DNA from: Mactra quadrangularis
Lineage: Eukaryota > Mollusca > Bivalvia > Venerida > Mactridae
DNA: 64,000 nt
Direction: 5' to 3'
NCBI GenBank assembly: GCA_025267735.1
Contig: CM046294.1
Location: 19,960,162 to 20,024,161 of the forward strand
Shown: piece after piece, positions 26,527-39,144 of the stretch
Layout: each line of letters starts with the position of its first letter
How positions within the stretch are numbered: position 1 is the first letter of the stretch
Made by a program: the position numbers and the translations under genes
Notes under the pieces: generated by a model
Databases searched by the model: none
Told to the model about the DNA's origin: nothing
What the model saw: the letters and a program-made list of their open reading frames with translations, nothing else

Positions 26527-26801
26527 AATCTGTGAGCTAATGCTCACTAGTGATACCCCCGCCAAAATCTAAAAATATGCGACAAACAGGAAGTAGATGA
26601 GCAAGGAGCATGAAATCGCTTTACACCACATGGGACTATAGGATGAAGCAATATGCAAAGTTTCAGGCTGCTGCATGGTATAGTTGCTGAGAAAACTGTG
26701 ACGGAAATTTTGTAACGGACGGACGGACGGATGGACGCACGCACGCACGGACAAGGGTAAAACAGTATACCCCCCTCTTCTTCGAAGCGGGGGTATAATA
26801 A
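26527..26801. mobile_element. Hairpin-ended non-autonomous element, copy A
   Basis: Begins with hairpin 'gtgagctaatgctcac' and 'atacccccgc'; ends with hairpin 'ataccccc...gcgggggtat'. Contains (ACGG)n. Nearly identical to copy B at 41967-42216 apart from repeat length and a ~10-bp indel. Confidence 0.75.
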
Positions 26802-26967
26802 AGAGTTGTGAGTTTTCTGATAAACCCTAACATGCAATAATGGATTAGTATAAACTTAAGTCTAAGACTCCTAACCCAAGACATTCATTCAAGTAAATGT
26901 AACATGCTAAACAAATGATCCAAAAGGAGAAATTCAGAGTTAATTTTCATCCTTTTAGAAGAATCTT

Positions 26968-27258
26968 ACTTATTTATTTATTGGAGTTAACGCCGTATCA
27001 ACACAATTTTAGGTTATTTCACGGCGTCCAGCACACCTAACCTAGCTTTCCTGGACCATTGTCTATAACCAGTACTCACCTACCCTTCCACAAGGCCGGA
27101 AACTTCTCCATATTATCTAATCAATGGAGGAAAATTGACATTATTGTCAAATTTTCATGGAAGGGTATGACCTCCCCGGTGGGATTCGAACCTGCACCCC
27201 TTCGGGCACGAGTATCCAAATCCCGGCGCGCTACCAACTGCGCTATTGACCCGGGTTT
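26968..27258 (-). mobile_element. SINE-1, most intact copy
   Basis: The minus strand starts GGGTCAATAGCGCAGTTGG (box A), has GGTTCGAATCC (box B), then the core and a tail ending (AATA)n. About 290 bp. Other copies: 8318, 14797, 21755, 22310, 27318. Candidate for a SINE superfamily with a conserved central domain; not verified. Confidence 0.75.
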
Positions 27259-27317
27259 TTAGAAGGATCAAGATTCAAACCAGTAAACAAGCATGTATTG
27301 TCAGCTATAGATTAATG

Positions 27318-27530
27318 ATCATTTTTACGGGGTTTAGCACAGTGTCAACACTATTTATGTAATCTTACAGCAACCAAGACATAACCTAGCTTTCCTGGAT
27401 CCTTATAACCAGTACTCACCTTCCCTTCCACAAGGCCATTAACATCTACATATACCTTATTAATGAAGGAAAGTTGGCATGTCTGTCTAGCTTTGAAATC
27501 TCAGTGCACAAACAAATGGGCTACAGTGAC
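27318..27530 (-). mobile_element. SINE-1 copy, head lost
   Basis: 'cataacctagctttcctgg', 'ccagtactcaccttcccttc' and 'aatgaaggaaagttggcat' match the core; box B is missing. Confidence 0.5.
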
Positions 27531-28737
27531 CCATTTTCTTTCCACAAAAATTGTTAGGAAAAAATTACCATCAGTCAATTTCTTAATTTTTGCAGTTCTA
27601 AGTCAGAGGGATAATAAAAAAACTATGATATGATATTCAAAAGGTAAACAATATTCTGCATTCTGCATAATTCAATAATATTTGGAATTGATAGGCCAAA
27701 AATGACTATTGTTAATGTTTCTTGATTTTGACTTACAATGATATTTATCCTAACATTTTTAGTGAAAAGCACAACTTGTTACTATCATAAGTATTGTAAA
27801 GAATACATGACAAAAAGGGTACTAGTGCCTTACCAATGATAAAGCGGTATTAATTCCCTGGTACAAAATTTTCTATAAAGTAATTTTGTCATCAACAACT
27901 TGTGATCTGATGTAAGTCTTCACTTTAAATTTTTACTAGCACTAGCCCAATTTATAACAATTTTGTAGAAATGATCCAAATTATCAACTAGCCTGACTAT
28001 ATTAAAGTAGAAACTTTCTGTAGCCAAAATGAATTTTCACTAGTCACAGACTTCAAGCTAGAAGGTTAAGGTGAAGACTATAGACAAGAATACTGAATAC
28101 TTTATATACCTATACATATACACTGAGTTAGGAGTCATACACCTAAAGCAGGGGTGTGGAAATACCAATATATTCAACTAAGTCCATAAACAAGAGAATT
28201 GTGAAAAAAAATCTTTATGTCTGCAGTCTAGCAGAGCTTGTCCAGATTTCAATTTCTAATATAAACTTAAACATATATGTCAATAAGGTAAAATTCCTAT
28301 AAGGCCAATTTGTATCATTTATACATATTTTTTATTAATTTTAGCATGTTAATAGATTTATAAAACAATGTCTGGTTGCGAAGTTATTTATGAAAACTTT
28401 TAATAAAAAATAACTTATTATCTCCCTTGAAATAAAAAGCGTATTTTTTTTGCTCATTCAAAAATGGAGTTAATATGATTTGAAAATCCAAATGGTGAAA
28501 TTGTTATGAATGCAATATACAATTAGAAACCCGTTTTATGTGAACATTTCTGTGGTCATTAAAATAGGTTTGTATTAGGGGAATTCTACCTTAAATTAAG
28601 ACATGTGAATATACATTGTATGTTCAAGTAAATTTTATTCTTAATTCTTAAAATAACAGATGCAACATTATTTTACATGCAAACTATATCCAAGGTAGAA
28701 CATAGTGATTCCACACTCCTACCAAAAAAAACTTCCT

Positions 28738-28946
28738 AAATAGACTACATCAGGAATTCAAATATTTGGGTTTTCCCCTCTGGTACAAACAAACTTTCAC
28801 CATTACAATGAAAACATGCACAAAGAACAATAGGCTTTAATCCATAGTTTGTGCTATTTAGCAATAATGTGTAGAAAACTTTGTTTGTACCGGCTGTGCA
28901 TAGACAGAAAAACCCAAAAATATGAATTCCGGATATAGTCTATTAC
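28738..28946. mobile_element. Palindromic MITE copy
   Basis: 'tcaggaattcaaatatttgg' and 'aaaatatgaattccggata' are inverted; flanks 'tagactac'/'gtctatta' suggest a TA target. Confidence 0.55.
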
Positions 28947-28949
28947 ATC

Positions 28950-30560
28950 TAACTTTCCTCCAATTTTTTTTATAGCTTGTTCAGATTGACCAGAAACAAA
29001 GGAATACAATAAACATTTCAGAAACAAATCTTTAAACAACTTATCTCGCATATAAAAAATTATATAAGTGACATTGAAATAGTAAACCTAGTCTCAGGTC
29101 AATGTGAGTGAACTATACAAGATTATTAAAGTTCTGACAGAAATAAATAATTTTGGTGTAATCTATCATCTTCAATGTAAAATATGAGAGCTCATGGTCA
29201 ATTATTACAGCGCAACACACACAAAATTAGAGATAACGAAGGTTTCGTTTCTACAATGAAATGGAAACTTTTCAAAAAGCAATACTAATGATATGTAGAT
29301 AAATGTTAGTAAGTGTTTTTGATCACTTGAAAAAATGAAAATAAAATCAAAGCCAGCATTCGAATGGCTAGCATTAAAAAATTACCATAATGTAACTGCT
29401 GAGGAGGAAAGAAAGATGATCTAAACAGGGACTTTTTCTCTTTTTTCATTATTATTCTTGAAAATCAGCTCAGAATTTAGAAATCTATTTATAATTTATA
29501 AATGAATTTCTATTATAGAAGAGTGTTTATGTGACACGACATACAAAAGTAAAATGAAGAAACATTTTACTTTCTTTTAGTTTACATTTACGGATAAGTA
29601 TAGTTCTGTTAACCTACATTTATTCAACTGTCAATGGCACATGCATTAACCCTGTTGAGTTAGTTACATGAAATTTGGTTGATAATGTCCATATATAAAT
29701 GCAAGTATCCATTTCTATTGATCCTGAGTCAGTACAAAAATATTGTGCTAAGAATTAAAATCAGCCAGGTAAATGTATGTCATACTGACAGTTAAACAAT
29801 TATACCAAAAAAAACTACTTTTGTACCATTGGTCAGTAGAAAAAAAGTCCCTACTCTAATAGAACTATTGCTAACTTATCTAGCCAACTACCAGACTTCA
29901 AAAGAAATGAATGCTAGCCAGTTTTACACCAAACCATGAGAACTTGCACATTAAAGAGTACAACCGTGTCATTACCTTAAACCTACACATTCGCATGTAG
30001 ATTTACATGAGTAGACAACAATTCCAGTACCAATTAACCTGCAAATTCACCATATATTGGATTGGTAAAAAATGGCTAACAAATATTTTAATGAAGTCAG
30101 ATTTATGGAAAAATGATCACTTTAGATATCCAAACTATTCTTTGGATATAGTAAAGAAACCATTTAAAAATAAGGGGTCAACATTTATTACAATGTAAAG
30201 ACAGTATTGACTTGGTTAAAAAGAAAACTAGAAGTAAATGTAAAGTTCTTAGCTTGTTTTCTTCTGTCCGATCAAAGGCTTGTCTGATTCCTATCTTCAA
30301 GCTTGGCATGACATCAGTTTATATTATCATCCTTAAAACAAATAATTAAATATAAGATTAAACAAAAATATCTCTAAAACAGATATTCAGCACTATGCTG
30401 GGTTCATTTAGTGTGTAAATGTTGGTCATGTATGACATACATGTTGTAACGGGGTCAAAAGTAGATAGTACAAAATTGCAATTCAGTCACAACTGACAAA
30501 TTTTATCAGAATTTATTGCCATTTGACTTATTTGTCAAATAAGAAAATCTGACCGATTCC
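28950..30560. other. AT-rich DNA, no gene recognised
   Basis: Contains a MITE-terminus-like 'tttattcaactgtcaatggc' at about 29618. A plus ORF at 30007-30198 lacks support. Confidence 0.35.
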
Positions 30561-30564
30561 AAAA

Positions 30565-33020
30565 TAAAACAAGAGCTCCGCTGGGCGGGGCATTATACGC
30601 CCGTGTGCAGTCCATGCTGTGTTCTATCTCATATGAAGTCCCTGTGACCTTGACCAATGACCCCAGAATAGGTTCCATCCTTAACTGGAGGGCTATCCAA
30701 AGCAAAGATTTTGAGTACCTGGTTGAGTTATCACCAGCACAAAGTTTTCCCATACAAACTTCCAGTGACCTTGACCCTGGGGCCTCAGAACCAAAAGTTC
30801 TCACCCTTGACCCAAAGAGTATTGATACATAAAATTTGGTGATCTTAGATAAAGTCGGTTGTTGGACAAGGTTTTTCCTCATGATTTCCTTGTGACTTTG
30901 ACATTTGACCCAGGGGCCTAAAACCAAAAGGGCATATTATGCTAGACATTTAGGCTACCCCTAAATAAACTTCGGTGAACCTAGGTACAATCATTATTTA
31001 GTTATTGTCCGGTAAATGTTTCCATATGAATTAAGTCCCAGTGACTTTGACTTTTGACCCTGGGGTCTCCAAATCAAAAGGGAACATCCTCTACCAAAGA
31101 GCTATCAACACATTACTCCTTGACAAATGGGCTGATCCACATAAAATATGTTTACCTAGGTACAATCATTGCAAAGTTATTGTCTGGACAAGGTTTTCCA
31201 TATGATGCCCCGGTGACCTTGACCTTTGACCCAGGGGCCTCAAAACCAATAGGGAACAACCTTGACACATGGGCTACCCTCACATAAAATTTGGTGAACT
31301 AATTTCATGTTACTTATTAAATATACAAATGTAGCATAATTTCAATTGTTTGCCATTTTTACTTTATTAACATATTAATTGAACATTTGAAGTCACTGCT
31401 TGGTAATTTGATATCTTGGTTGAAGGTTTAAGCTTGACCCAGGGGCCCCAAAACCTATAGGGCACATCCTTGAAACAAGGGCTTCCTTCACATAAAATTT
31501 TGTGAACCTAGGTACAGTCTTTGTTGAGTTATTGTTGGGACAAGGTTTTTCAATATGATGCCCCTGTGACCTTGACCTTTGACCCAGGAGCCCCAAAACC
31601 AATAGGGCATATACTTGACACAAGGGCTACTCTCACATAAAATTTGGTGAACCTAGGTACATAGGTATTTCAGTTATTGTCCGGACAAGATTTTCATTGC
31701 TTGCCATTTTGACTTAATTAACATATTGATTGAACATTTGAAGTCACTGCTTGGTAATTTGATATCTTCTGGTTGAAGGTTTAAACTTAACCCTGTTTCC
31801 CAAAAACTTATAAGGCACATCCTTGACACATGGGCTACTCTCACATGAAATTTGGTGAACCTAGGTACAGTCATTGTTGAGTTATTACCCAAACAATGTT
31901 TTTCAATATGATGCCCCTGTGACCTTGACCTTTGACCCAGGGGCCCCAAAACCTTCAGGGCATATCCTTGACACATGGGCTACTCTCACATAAAATTTGG
32001 TGAACCTAGGTACATAAGTGGTTCAGTTATAGTCTGGACAAAATTATTCCATATGATGCCTCTGTGACATTGACCTTTGAACATGGGGCCCCAAAACCTA
32101 TAGGGCACATCCTTGAAACAAGGGCTACCTTCACATAAAATTTTGTGAACCTAGGTACAGTCGTTGTTGAGTTATTGTCGGGACAAGGTTTTTCAATATG
32201 ATGCCCCTGTGACCTTGACCTTTGACCCAGGGGCCCCAAAACCTACAGGGCATATCCTTGACACATGGGCTACTCTCACATAAAATTTGGTGAACTTGGG
32301 TACATAAGTGGTTCAGTTATTGTCCGGACAAAGTTTTTCCATATGATGCCTCTGTGACCTTGACCTTTGAACCTGGGGCCCTATAAACCTATAGGGCACA
32401 TCCTTTACACATGGGCTACCTTCACATAAAATTTTGTGAACCTAGGTACTGGCGTTGTTCGAGTTATCGTCCTGACAAGGTTTTTAAATATGATGACTTT
32501 GTGACCTTGACCTTTGACCCAGGGGCCCTAAAACCAACTGGGAACATCCTTGACACATGGGCTACTCTCACATAAAATTTAGTGAACCTAGGTAGATTGG
32601 TTGTTCAGTTATTGTCCGTAAAAGTTTTTTTCCCATATGATGCCCGTGTGACCTTGACCTTTGACCCAGGGGCCCAAAAAACCAATAGGGAACATCTTTG
32701 ACACATGGGCTACTCTTACATAAAATTTTGTGAACCTAGGTACAGTCGTTATAGAGTTATTGTCTGGACAAGTTTTACCTATTTAAAGTCCCAGTGACCT
32801 TGACCTTTGACCCTGGGGTCTCAAAATCAATAGGGAACCTCCTCCACCCAAGGGCTATCCACATATAAAATTTGAGGAAACTAGGTGCATCCTTTCTTAA
32901 GTTATCATCCGGACAAGCAATTGTCCACGGACAGACGGACAGACTGACAGACGGACGGACGAACAGACGGACAACATCATAACATAATACGACCGTTTTT
33001 TTAAAACGGGCGTATAAAAA
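30565..33020. mobile_element. Hairpin-ended element with ~145-bp tandem units
   Basis: Begins 'gggcggggcattatacgccc' and ends 'ccgtttttttaaaacgggcg' plus 'tataaa', each end able to fold; a run of 'gacggacagac' precedes the right end. Between them are about sixteen units of 'ataaaatttggtgaacctag', 'gttattgtccggacaaggtt', 'gtgaccttgacctttgaccc'. ORFs here are repeats read through. Confidence 0.8.
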
Positions 33021-33534
33021 CATCTTTATTCATTATAATGGCATGGTTTACTATTAAAAATCACTCCTTTTCAGAATGGCCAAACCATTTCATCCACAAA
33101 TTTGATAGAAATGTTCATTGGCTGCCCACATTATCAAAATGAAAACCCATTCTGAGAGTGTGCTCAATGAGTCATATTTGCCGTTTAATTATACTGCCAG
33201 GAGCATACCACGACGAATGTATAATCAATTGGCATGGTGAGTCACCCATAATACATAGAGTAAATAGTAAGCAACTACTGTCTGTGCTATGCACCTGTTT
33301 ACCTGTAAATAACCAATGGTATCATATCTTTTATACATTCCTTTATAACAGAAGAGAATTTCATTGGACAAATAGGAATGGTAGTGCAAAATTGTACTTC
33401 TTGCTCAAGGAAATAAGCAATGCTTCTAGTGAGATTCAAACCCTGGATCGACTCGATCGCTGAGCACATGTTCACTACTGGACCACTCTTTCAAGATGTA
33501 AGTACATGCTGAAAAAGATTTGTACAAACTCACC

Positions 33535-33632
33535 AACATGATGATCTAGTACTATCTGTAAACACCACAGTAACAGATTCAAATACTTGAATGTATTACA
33601 AAATGACATCTTGAGGATCCATAATTAGTCTA
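33535..33632 (-). pseudogene. Decayed duplicate of the 34017-34135 exon
   Basis: The minus strand has an acceptor (GGTTTTTAG|ACTAATTATGG) and shares DPQDVI...VFES with the intact exon, but has a one-base shift near the start and an in-frame TAA. Flanking intron sequence (for example 'aaaagatttgta', 'ttagatatgttttgtaatg') is also shared, so the duplication included introns. A SINE lies between the copies. Confidence 0.4.
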
Positions 33633-33694
33633 AAAACCAAAAAAAAAAATATTAGATATGTTTTGTAATGTAATGGTAATAAAATTTGCAAGTC

Positions 33695-33945
33695 ACACAG
33701 CTAGCATAGTCGATAGCGCACAAGTCTGGTGATTGAGGGGTTGTAGGTTTGATTCCTGGACCAGAAATACTTTTATGGAGCTTGGTCATGAGATCATTTC
33801 TTCGGTCTTGTTTCCTCCAACAACTGATTCTTAATCATGTAGAGCAGTTATCAGCCACTGACAGAAATATTTAAGTAATAAGTTAACAACTAAATTAAGA
33901 TTTAGCCTTTCTAGGAATGGGGAGTGGGTTGACTGACCCCTGTTA
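33695..33945 (+). mobile_element. SINE-2 copy on plus strand
   Basis: tRNA-like head ('gcatagtcgatagcgca', 'ggtttgattcct'), then 'tatcagccactgacaga' and 'agatttagcctttctaggaa'. It separates the two exon copies. Confidence 0.5.
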
Positions 33946-34016
33946 TATAACCTATACAAAGTGTAACGATTATGAAACCCCCCAAAAATATGCATTAAAG
34001 ATTTGTATACACTTAC

Positions 34017-34135
34017 CAGGATAATTATCTCTTTTTTGCATAAACACACTAAACACAGTATTGTATGGTTACTTGGATTGGATTCAAACACTTCAGGGTA
34101 TTGAGAAATGACATCCTGAGAATCCTGGATTAAGT
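34017..34135 (-). CDS. Putative internal coding exon, unknown protein
   Basis: Flanked by TTGATTTCAG|ACTTAATCC and ATTATCCTG|GTAAGTGT on the minus strand. It is 119 nt: two bases completing a codon, then 39 sense codons, ending in phase 0. The peptide opens LIQDSQDVISQYPEVFES and contains CLVCLCKKE. A decayed copy with the same acceptor phase lies at about 33560-33630. It may belong to the same gene as the exon at 34751-34840, but the phases do not join directly. Confidence 0.45.
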
Positions 34136-34750
34136 CTGAAATCAACAAAATTATTAGACATGTTTTTGAATGTGTAATAAAAATTATTGGCCATGGTCAA
34201 GTAGTGTGCACACTGAAATACAAATTAACTTCCAGTAAGATGACGTGAATCCAAGTCCTTGTAGCAATCTTCTGATGGCATAAAAAGTTCAAGGAGAACC
34301 AATCATAAACGTTCGACTACACGTAAAATAAAAAAAATTAGCACTATCCATAATTACCTTCACCTTTTAGTTAAAGTTTGATTTATTTTCAAAGGTTACC
34401 AATCCTAGAGAAATTAAAGCCATCATCTATTGATACATGTACACTTATAATAATTATATTTATTTATTGTATCATTACTTCCCCTTCAAATGTTACAATC
34501 AATTTATCTTTCCTAATGTGTAAATATCATTTGAAATTAAATAACTTGCATGAAGTAAAAAAGTTATTTTACAAAAGTAAAGGTTATTTGGATGGCATAG
34601 TAGATTCAATGTGCAACGAGTTTTATCATTATTCAATGTAAATAAAAAAAAATAAACAGATTTTTTTGAAAATTCATAAGGATCCAATATTTAAAATTAA
34701 GTATAATATGTCAACACAAAGTATACTTAGCTTTTAAACAATGTTTAATG

Positions 34751-34840
34751 TTAAACTACTGTAGTTCCAAAATTCCAATTAACAGCATCATTAGTAATTT
34801 GATCATAAGAAGTTTCACCATCACTGGCAGCAGAAAAATA
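34751..34840 (-). CDS. Putative terminal coding exon, unknown protein
   Basis: After a strong acceptor (TTTCTTTAATTTCAG|TATTTTTC) the minus strand has 29 codons in phase 0 ending in TAA (34751-34753). The peptide begins YFSAASDGETSYDQ and ends NWNFGTTVV, a composition unlike the AT-rich noise around it. A diverged tandem copy lies at about 35195-35300. No domain is recognisable at this length. Confidence 0.45.
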   Translation of the reverse strand, partial: YFSAASDGETSYDQITNDAVNWNFGTTVV

Positions 34841-34913
34841 CTGAAATTAAAGAAATTTTAAATAATTAACATTATGGAACCATGAAACAAAATATGTAAA
34901 GGTGGACATCTAA

Positions 34914-35105
34914 TAGACTATAACCAGAATTCAAATACTTGGGTTTTTTTCCTGTGGTTCACCATTACAACAAAAATATATGTATGAATATCAATAGTAC
35001 ATAATCTGTGTTTCATGCTTTTCAGCAATAATGTGTTAAAAACTTTGTTTGTTCAACTTGTGCACAGATAAAGAAACCAATTGGAGTTCCGAACTAGGTC
35101 TATTA
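34914..35105. mobile_element. Palindromic MITE copy
   Basis: 'ccagaattcaaatacttggg' and 'aaaccaattggagttccgaa' are degenerate inverted ends of the family at 28738. Confidence 0.4.
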
Positions 35106-35194
35106 AATGAAATAAGATTTTAAAACAATACTTTTTTTTTAATCAAAATGTCAACACAAAATATACTTAGCTTTACATGATGATGAATATTAAA

Positions 35195-35300
35195 GATCTT
35201 TATAACAATTCCAAATTCAAATTGAAAACATGATGATGTTAATCATTAGTTTAAGATTCACCATCACTGGCATATTATGTGAAGTTCTGAAATTAAAGAA
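35195..35300 (-). pseudogene. Decayed duplicate of the 34751-34840 exon
   Basis: The same acceptor context (TTTCTTTAATTTCAG) and the stretch GCCAGTGATGGTGAA are kept, but the frame is broken by indels. Similarity continues into the flank ('tcaacacaaa.tatacttagctttt'). A MITE copy at 34914-35105 separates the two. Confidence 0.4.
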
Positions 35301-35861
35301 AATTCATAACATTAACTGACAGTATAGAACCAGTGAAAAAAAATATGTAGTGGTGTGGAATTTTTAGTTTTTAGGTAATTATTCGTACTGAAAATAAAAA
35401 TGAAAACTAAATGAAATTTTTAATTTTTTAAAAGTACATACATGTACTATCTTTTCTACATGATGTATCATTAAACATAAAATTAAAGGCACAATTTAAT
35501 GTTAAAATGTTTGTATTAAAGATATGATATAAAATCAACTAAGTTGGTTTATCAAAATATATGTTCTGAAGAACATCCCCTCTGTAAAAGCTTCATGTTA
35601 TGCAGCAAATTTTCCATTGATTTCCAAGGAATTTGGAGCATGGAGTATTCAGACTAATTTTCCATGCTGTAGCGGAAGCCATTGAAAAACATGGAAAAAT
35701 AGAGGTACACAGGATAACACTGGAAAATAAACATACCATAGAAAATTGGCCATGCTAGGCTCATTTTGACTATATACCCTGAACTATTTTATTTCCGAAC
35801 TGGATAACATGATGACATGATAAAGAAAAAGAGTAGAGTATATGGGTTCTTACTTAGACCT

Positions 35862-36140
35862 TTTTGTTGTTGACCATGTACACAGCTCATCCAACAAGAC
35901 AGTGTAGCTACTGCACCATAATACATTAGTCAGTACTGACAACTTCCACCACAGTGATAATGTCCTTTCTGGTTGAAGCAGCTCGTAACCCTGAGAAGGG
36001 AGGCAATTTCAGGTGCTGACCCTTGCCTAAGGGGAGCCCGGAGGCAACTGTGGTAAAAGGCAGCCTCACGTTCCCACATCCACATAGGGATGCCACAGAT
36101 GGATGCAGTTTAAAGTCATGCCCAGGACTAATAGCACACT
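35862..36140 (-). other. GC-richer segment, possible exon of unknown type
   Basis: About 280 bp stand out from the AT-rich surroundings. On the minus strand there is an acceptor-like CCTCCCTTCTCAG|GG near 35998 and a donor-like GTCTAA|GTAAGA near 35855, with one open frame between them rich in Leu and Trp. Another frame is open for 86 codons through the GC-rich part. No family is recognised; it could equally be a fragment of an old repeat. Confidence 0.25.
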
Positions 36141-38290
36141 TAATAGCACTGCAAAACATAGAAAAAAATTTCAAATTAAAAAGCAATTACATAATTCAAT
36201 ACAATTTACTCCATTCAGTATATTTATTCAATTACTTCAATCTTACGAGCAAAGAAATGTAATTGAGACTACACCACGTACAATGTAAGCATTTTAAAAA
36301 GAGTACCGGTAGAATATTTTGTATCATTCTACACACAACTAAATTTGTATGGCCAATATTTTGATATATTGTCGTGAACAAGACACTGAGTCTATTAAAA
36401 CAGTTACCCTGATGCATAAATTTGTGCGTTTTTTGGTGCTTATTTTGACAAATGAACCTTAAAAAAACTTGCATTGCACCACAAAGGACACACAAAATGC
36501 TCATCAAAAAGAATGAATTCCAAATCATAAACCTAGCTAGGGGGACACTGTGACCCCCTAAAAAACTTTAAAAGGTAAAACCCTGTACTATTTTATCACA
36601 GAGAAATAGTTTTACAAAAAATGTTTACATTGCGACCATAAGAATGTGAGACAAACAAAGATTAGCACACCATACCCACCTTAGGTTTGGAGACAAAGGA
36701 AATTTCATTAAAAAAAATAATTAAATGATTGTTTTCCGTTGAATTATTACATTCAATACATTTAATATGGTGATAAAATGAAATAAAAAGTAAAAAGCAT
36801 TTCGAAAGAAATGGTAATCAAATTTTTTTATAAAACCTATGTAGTAGGCTTACAAAGTGAAAAGGTCTCCTAACTTTCATTGGGTACTATAATTTGAAGT
36901 TTAAGTGACATAGTCCATCAATTAGAGAGTTATACACCGAAATACAGGAGAAACATTTTCAAACAAAGCAAAGTAAAGAATAATTTAATAAACATTTGCT
37001 ATCGTGACTGGCTTCAGTTCATAGCATGGAAATATTTTTTCATAAAAATGACCAAAACAAAAAAATGGACTATAAAATGAGGCTATACACCTAATGCTCC
37101 TAATGTGCATATAATTATGTCTATCGTTGTCAACTTATCTAAAAAAAAATCAGAAAAAACTTGTACGAACAATGCCAAGTAAATATTTTGGGAAAAAAAA
37201 TGGAATATTCTGCAAATTAGAATGGCAAGTTCATTAATCTGAGAAAAACCTTCTGGATGCCAAAATAAAAATGGTGGAAGGATGAGTATTTGTCACTAGA
37301 GAAGATGTTAAGAGTCTTGCCTGGGTGTGACTATGAGAGATGTACAGGGTCAGATCCTGGCTTGGTATTGAGCATGTAAATCTTACAGTGACAGGAGTTC
37401 ATTGATAGATGCTGACTGACTAGTCTTAAGTGTGGGTCACTTTATGGTGTTATGTGAAAGTATGCAGATAAGCAAGCCAAAGCTATTTTAGCAGGTATTG
37501 AAATGTTTAGTCTGTTATGATGGAAGTTTTTGCAACAATGTATCAGGTATGAGATTTATATAATAACCAGTGTGTTGTTTGTTTATATAGTAATATACAT
37601 GTACATTGACTTTGTAAGTTCAAGACACAACAGAGTTAACGGGCGTTAACTGTACAACATTGTTATACAGTAGATAGAAAACTCTAAGCCATCGTATGAC
37701 CAGCAGAATACCTCCAAGCATTGCAAGGAAGTATAAGACCTATTGTACACCCATTGAAAATGTCCATTTGATGTGCTGAAGCCCACAATTTAACTGACGT
37801 GGGAAGGTTCTCCAATTGATACCCTATACCAGTATCTGAGAACCTTAAATGGCTACCATAACAAGTCAAAATACTTTATATTATAATATTTCATAATGTT
37901 TTAAAAGTATATATCTGAGTTTTGACATACATACAAAGCAGCAAATTTAGACATAGCACATCAGGCAAACAAAATCACTAAGTGTACAAAACAATGGATG
38001 GTGTCGATCAAAAACAAAATCTTAGTAATTACTACAGTAAAACAACAACATCTATAATGTACAGAAATGATCAGTATACATGTCATCTTTCTGGCAAATA
38101 GTTCAATTTTACCATCAATATATACTTGACCTGCTTGTGCACATACTAGTGAAGTGACATATATTAGCTCATGTATTTATGTACCACAAAGTAATGCAAT
38201 ATTGTATCATACTATCATAATATTATGATTACATCACGTGACATCAACATGGCATGGACAACATTTTTAAAACATGTATTTGTTATATTT
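36141..38290. other. AT-rich DNA, no gene recognised
   Basis: ORFs at 36232-36528 and 37684-37869 (minus) have no domain. A faint tRNA-like SINE trace lies at 37310-37440 ('gggtcagatcctggc'). Confidence 0.3.
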
Positions 38291-38397
38291 ATTTGAATGT
38301 GTGGTCTGTTTAGCTGGAAAATGGCATTGTAAATGGCCAAAGGCCTATGTTAATGCCGTTATTTGCCAATAAAGATGTATGTATGTATTATAATATT
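38290..38397 (+). mobile_element. LINE 3'-end-like fragment
   Basis: 'taatgccgttatttgccaat', 'aaaga' and then (TGTA)n-type tail. The shape fits the 3' end of a non-LTR retrotransposon. Confidence 0.35.
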
Positions 38398-38561
38398 ATA
38401 ACATATAATATGTTATGAAGTAGATGTGTAGTGTGTATAATGTTTTATTACAAAACCTGATACATGGGAGATAACCCAAACTTTGTTAACCTTGTCTTGA
38501 TCTGGTATATTGGTTTAGCAACTGCTGTAGCTGTTGTGTATGCAATACCTTACACTAAGTT

Positions 38562-38756
38562 TAACAGGCATTGTCTAAGTCAAAGGGGGAAAATTCAAAC
38601 AAGCATTGTCTATGTCAAAAGGGGCATAATTCAAACAGGCATTGTCTAAGTCAAAAGGGGCATAATTCAAACAGGCATTGTCTAAGTCAAAAGGGGCATA
38701 ATTCAAACAGGCATTGTCTAAGTCAAAAGGGGCATAATTCAAACAGGCATTGTTTG
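38562..38756 (+). repeat. 36-bp minisatellite, five units and a half
   Basis: 'caggcattgtctaagtcaaa' + 'aggggcataattcaaa'. The period is divisible by three, so it stays open as a 12-residue repeat (HNSNRHCLSQKG), but there is no splice or codon support for translation. Confidence 0.85.
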
Positions 38757-39144
38757 CAACCTATTATTTCTTAAATAATAACATTTGACAATATGACTTC
38801 AAATTGTGTTTTTAATGTTCAAATTAACACCCTTGTGTCCCTACTTTAATTATCAAATTAAAGACTATGACAACTAACTATCATTTTGAAATAAATAAAT
38901 GTTGATTTGAAAATCTGACTAACACAGATAAAAGCTCATTTCAGCTGCTGTTGCCAATTTTTCCAATTTCTTTTTTCAACCGCTAATGGAAAGGTTTTCC
39001 TACTTTCTAGTATGTCATTTTGCATTTGTCAAATAGGACGACATTTTATAAATAGACAATTTAAAGACGGTATAGATAGATAGCGAAAACAACTTGTTTT
39101 CACGAAAACAACTTTTTTTTACGAAAACAACCTGTTAAATTAAT

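Noticed and set aside
27168..27258. Possible functional tRNA gene
   Set aside because: A and B boxes are present but the cloverleaf does not form and the sequence continues into a SINE body with several copies nearby.
27833..27911. Possible minus exon ending in a GTAAGG donor
   Set aside because: The donor is good but the acceptor is ambiguous and the peptide is not distinctive.
30535..30927. 130-codon minus ORF
   Set aside because: Falls in the ~145-bp tandem element; similar ORFs recur in neighbouring units.
38464..38774. ORF with 12-residue repeats
   Set aside because: Explained by the 36-bp minisatellite; overlapping frames are equally open and no splice sites or start context support it.
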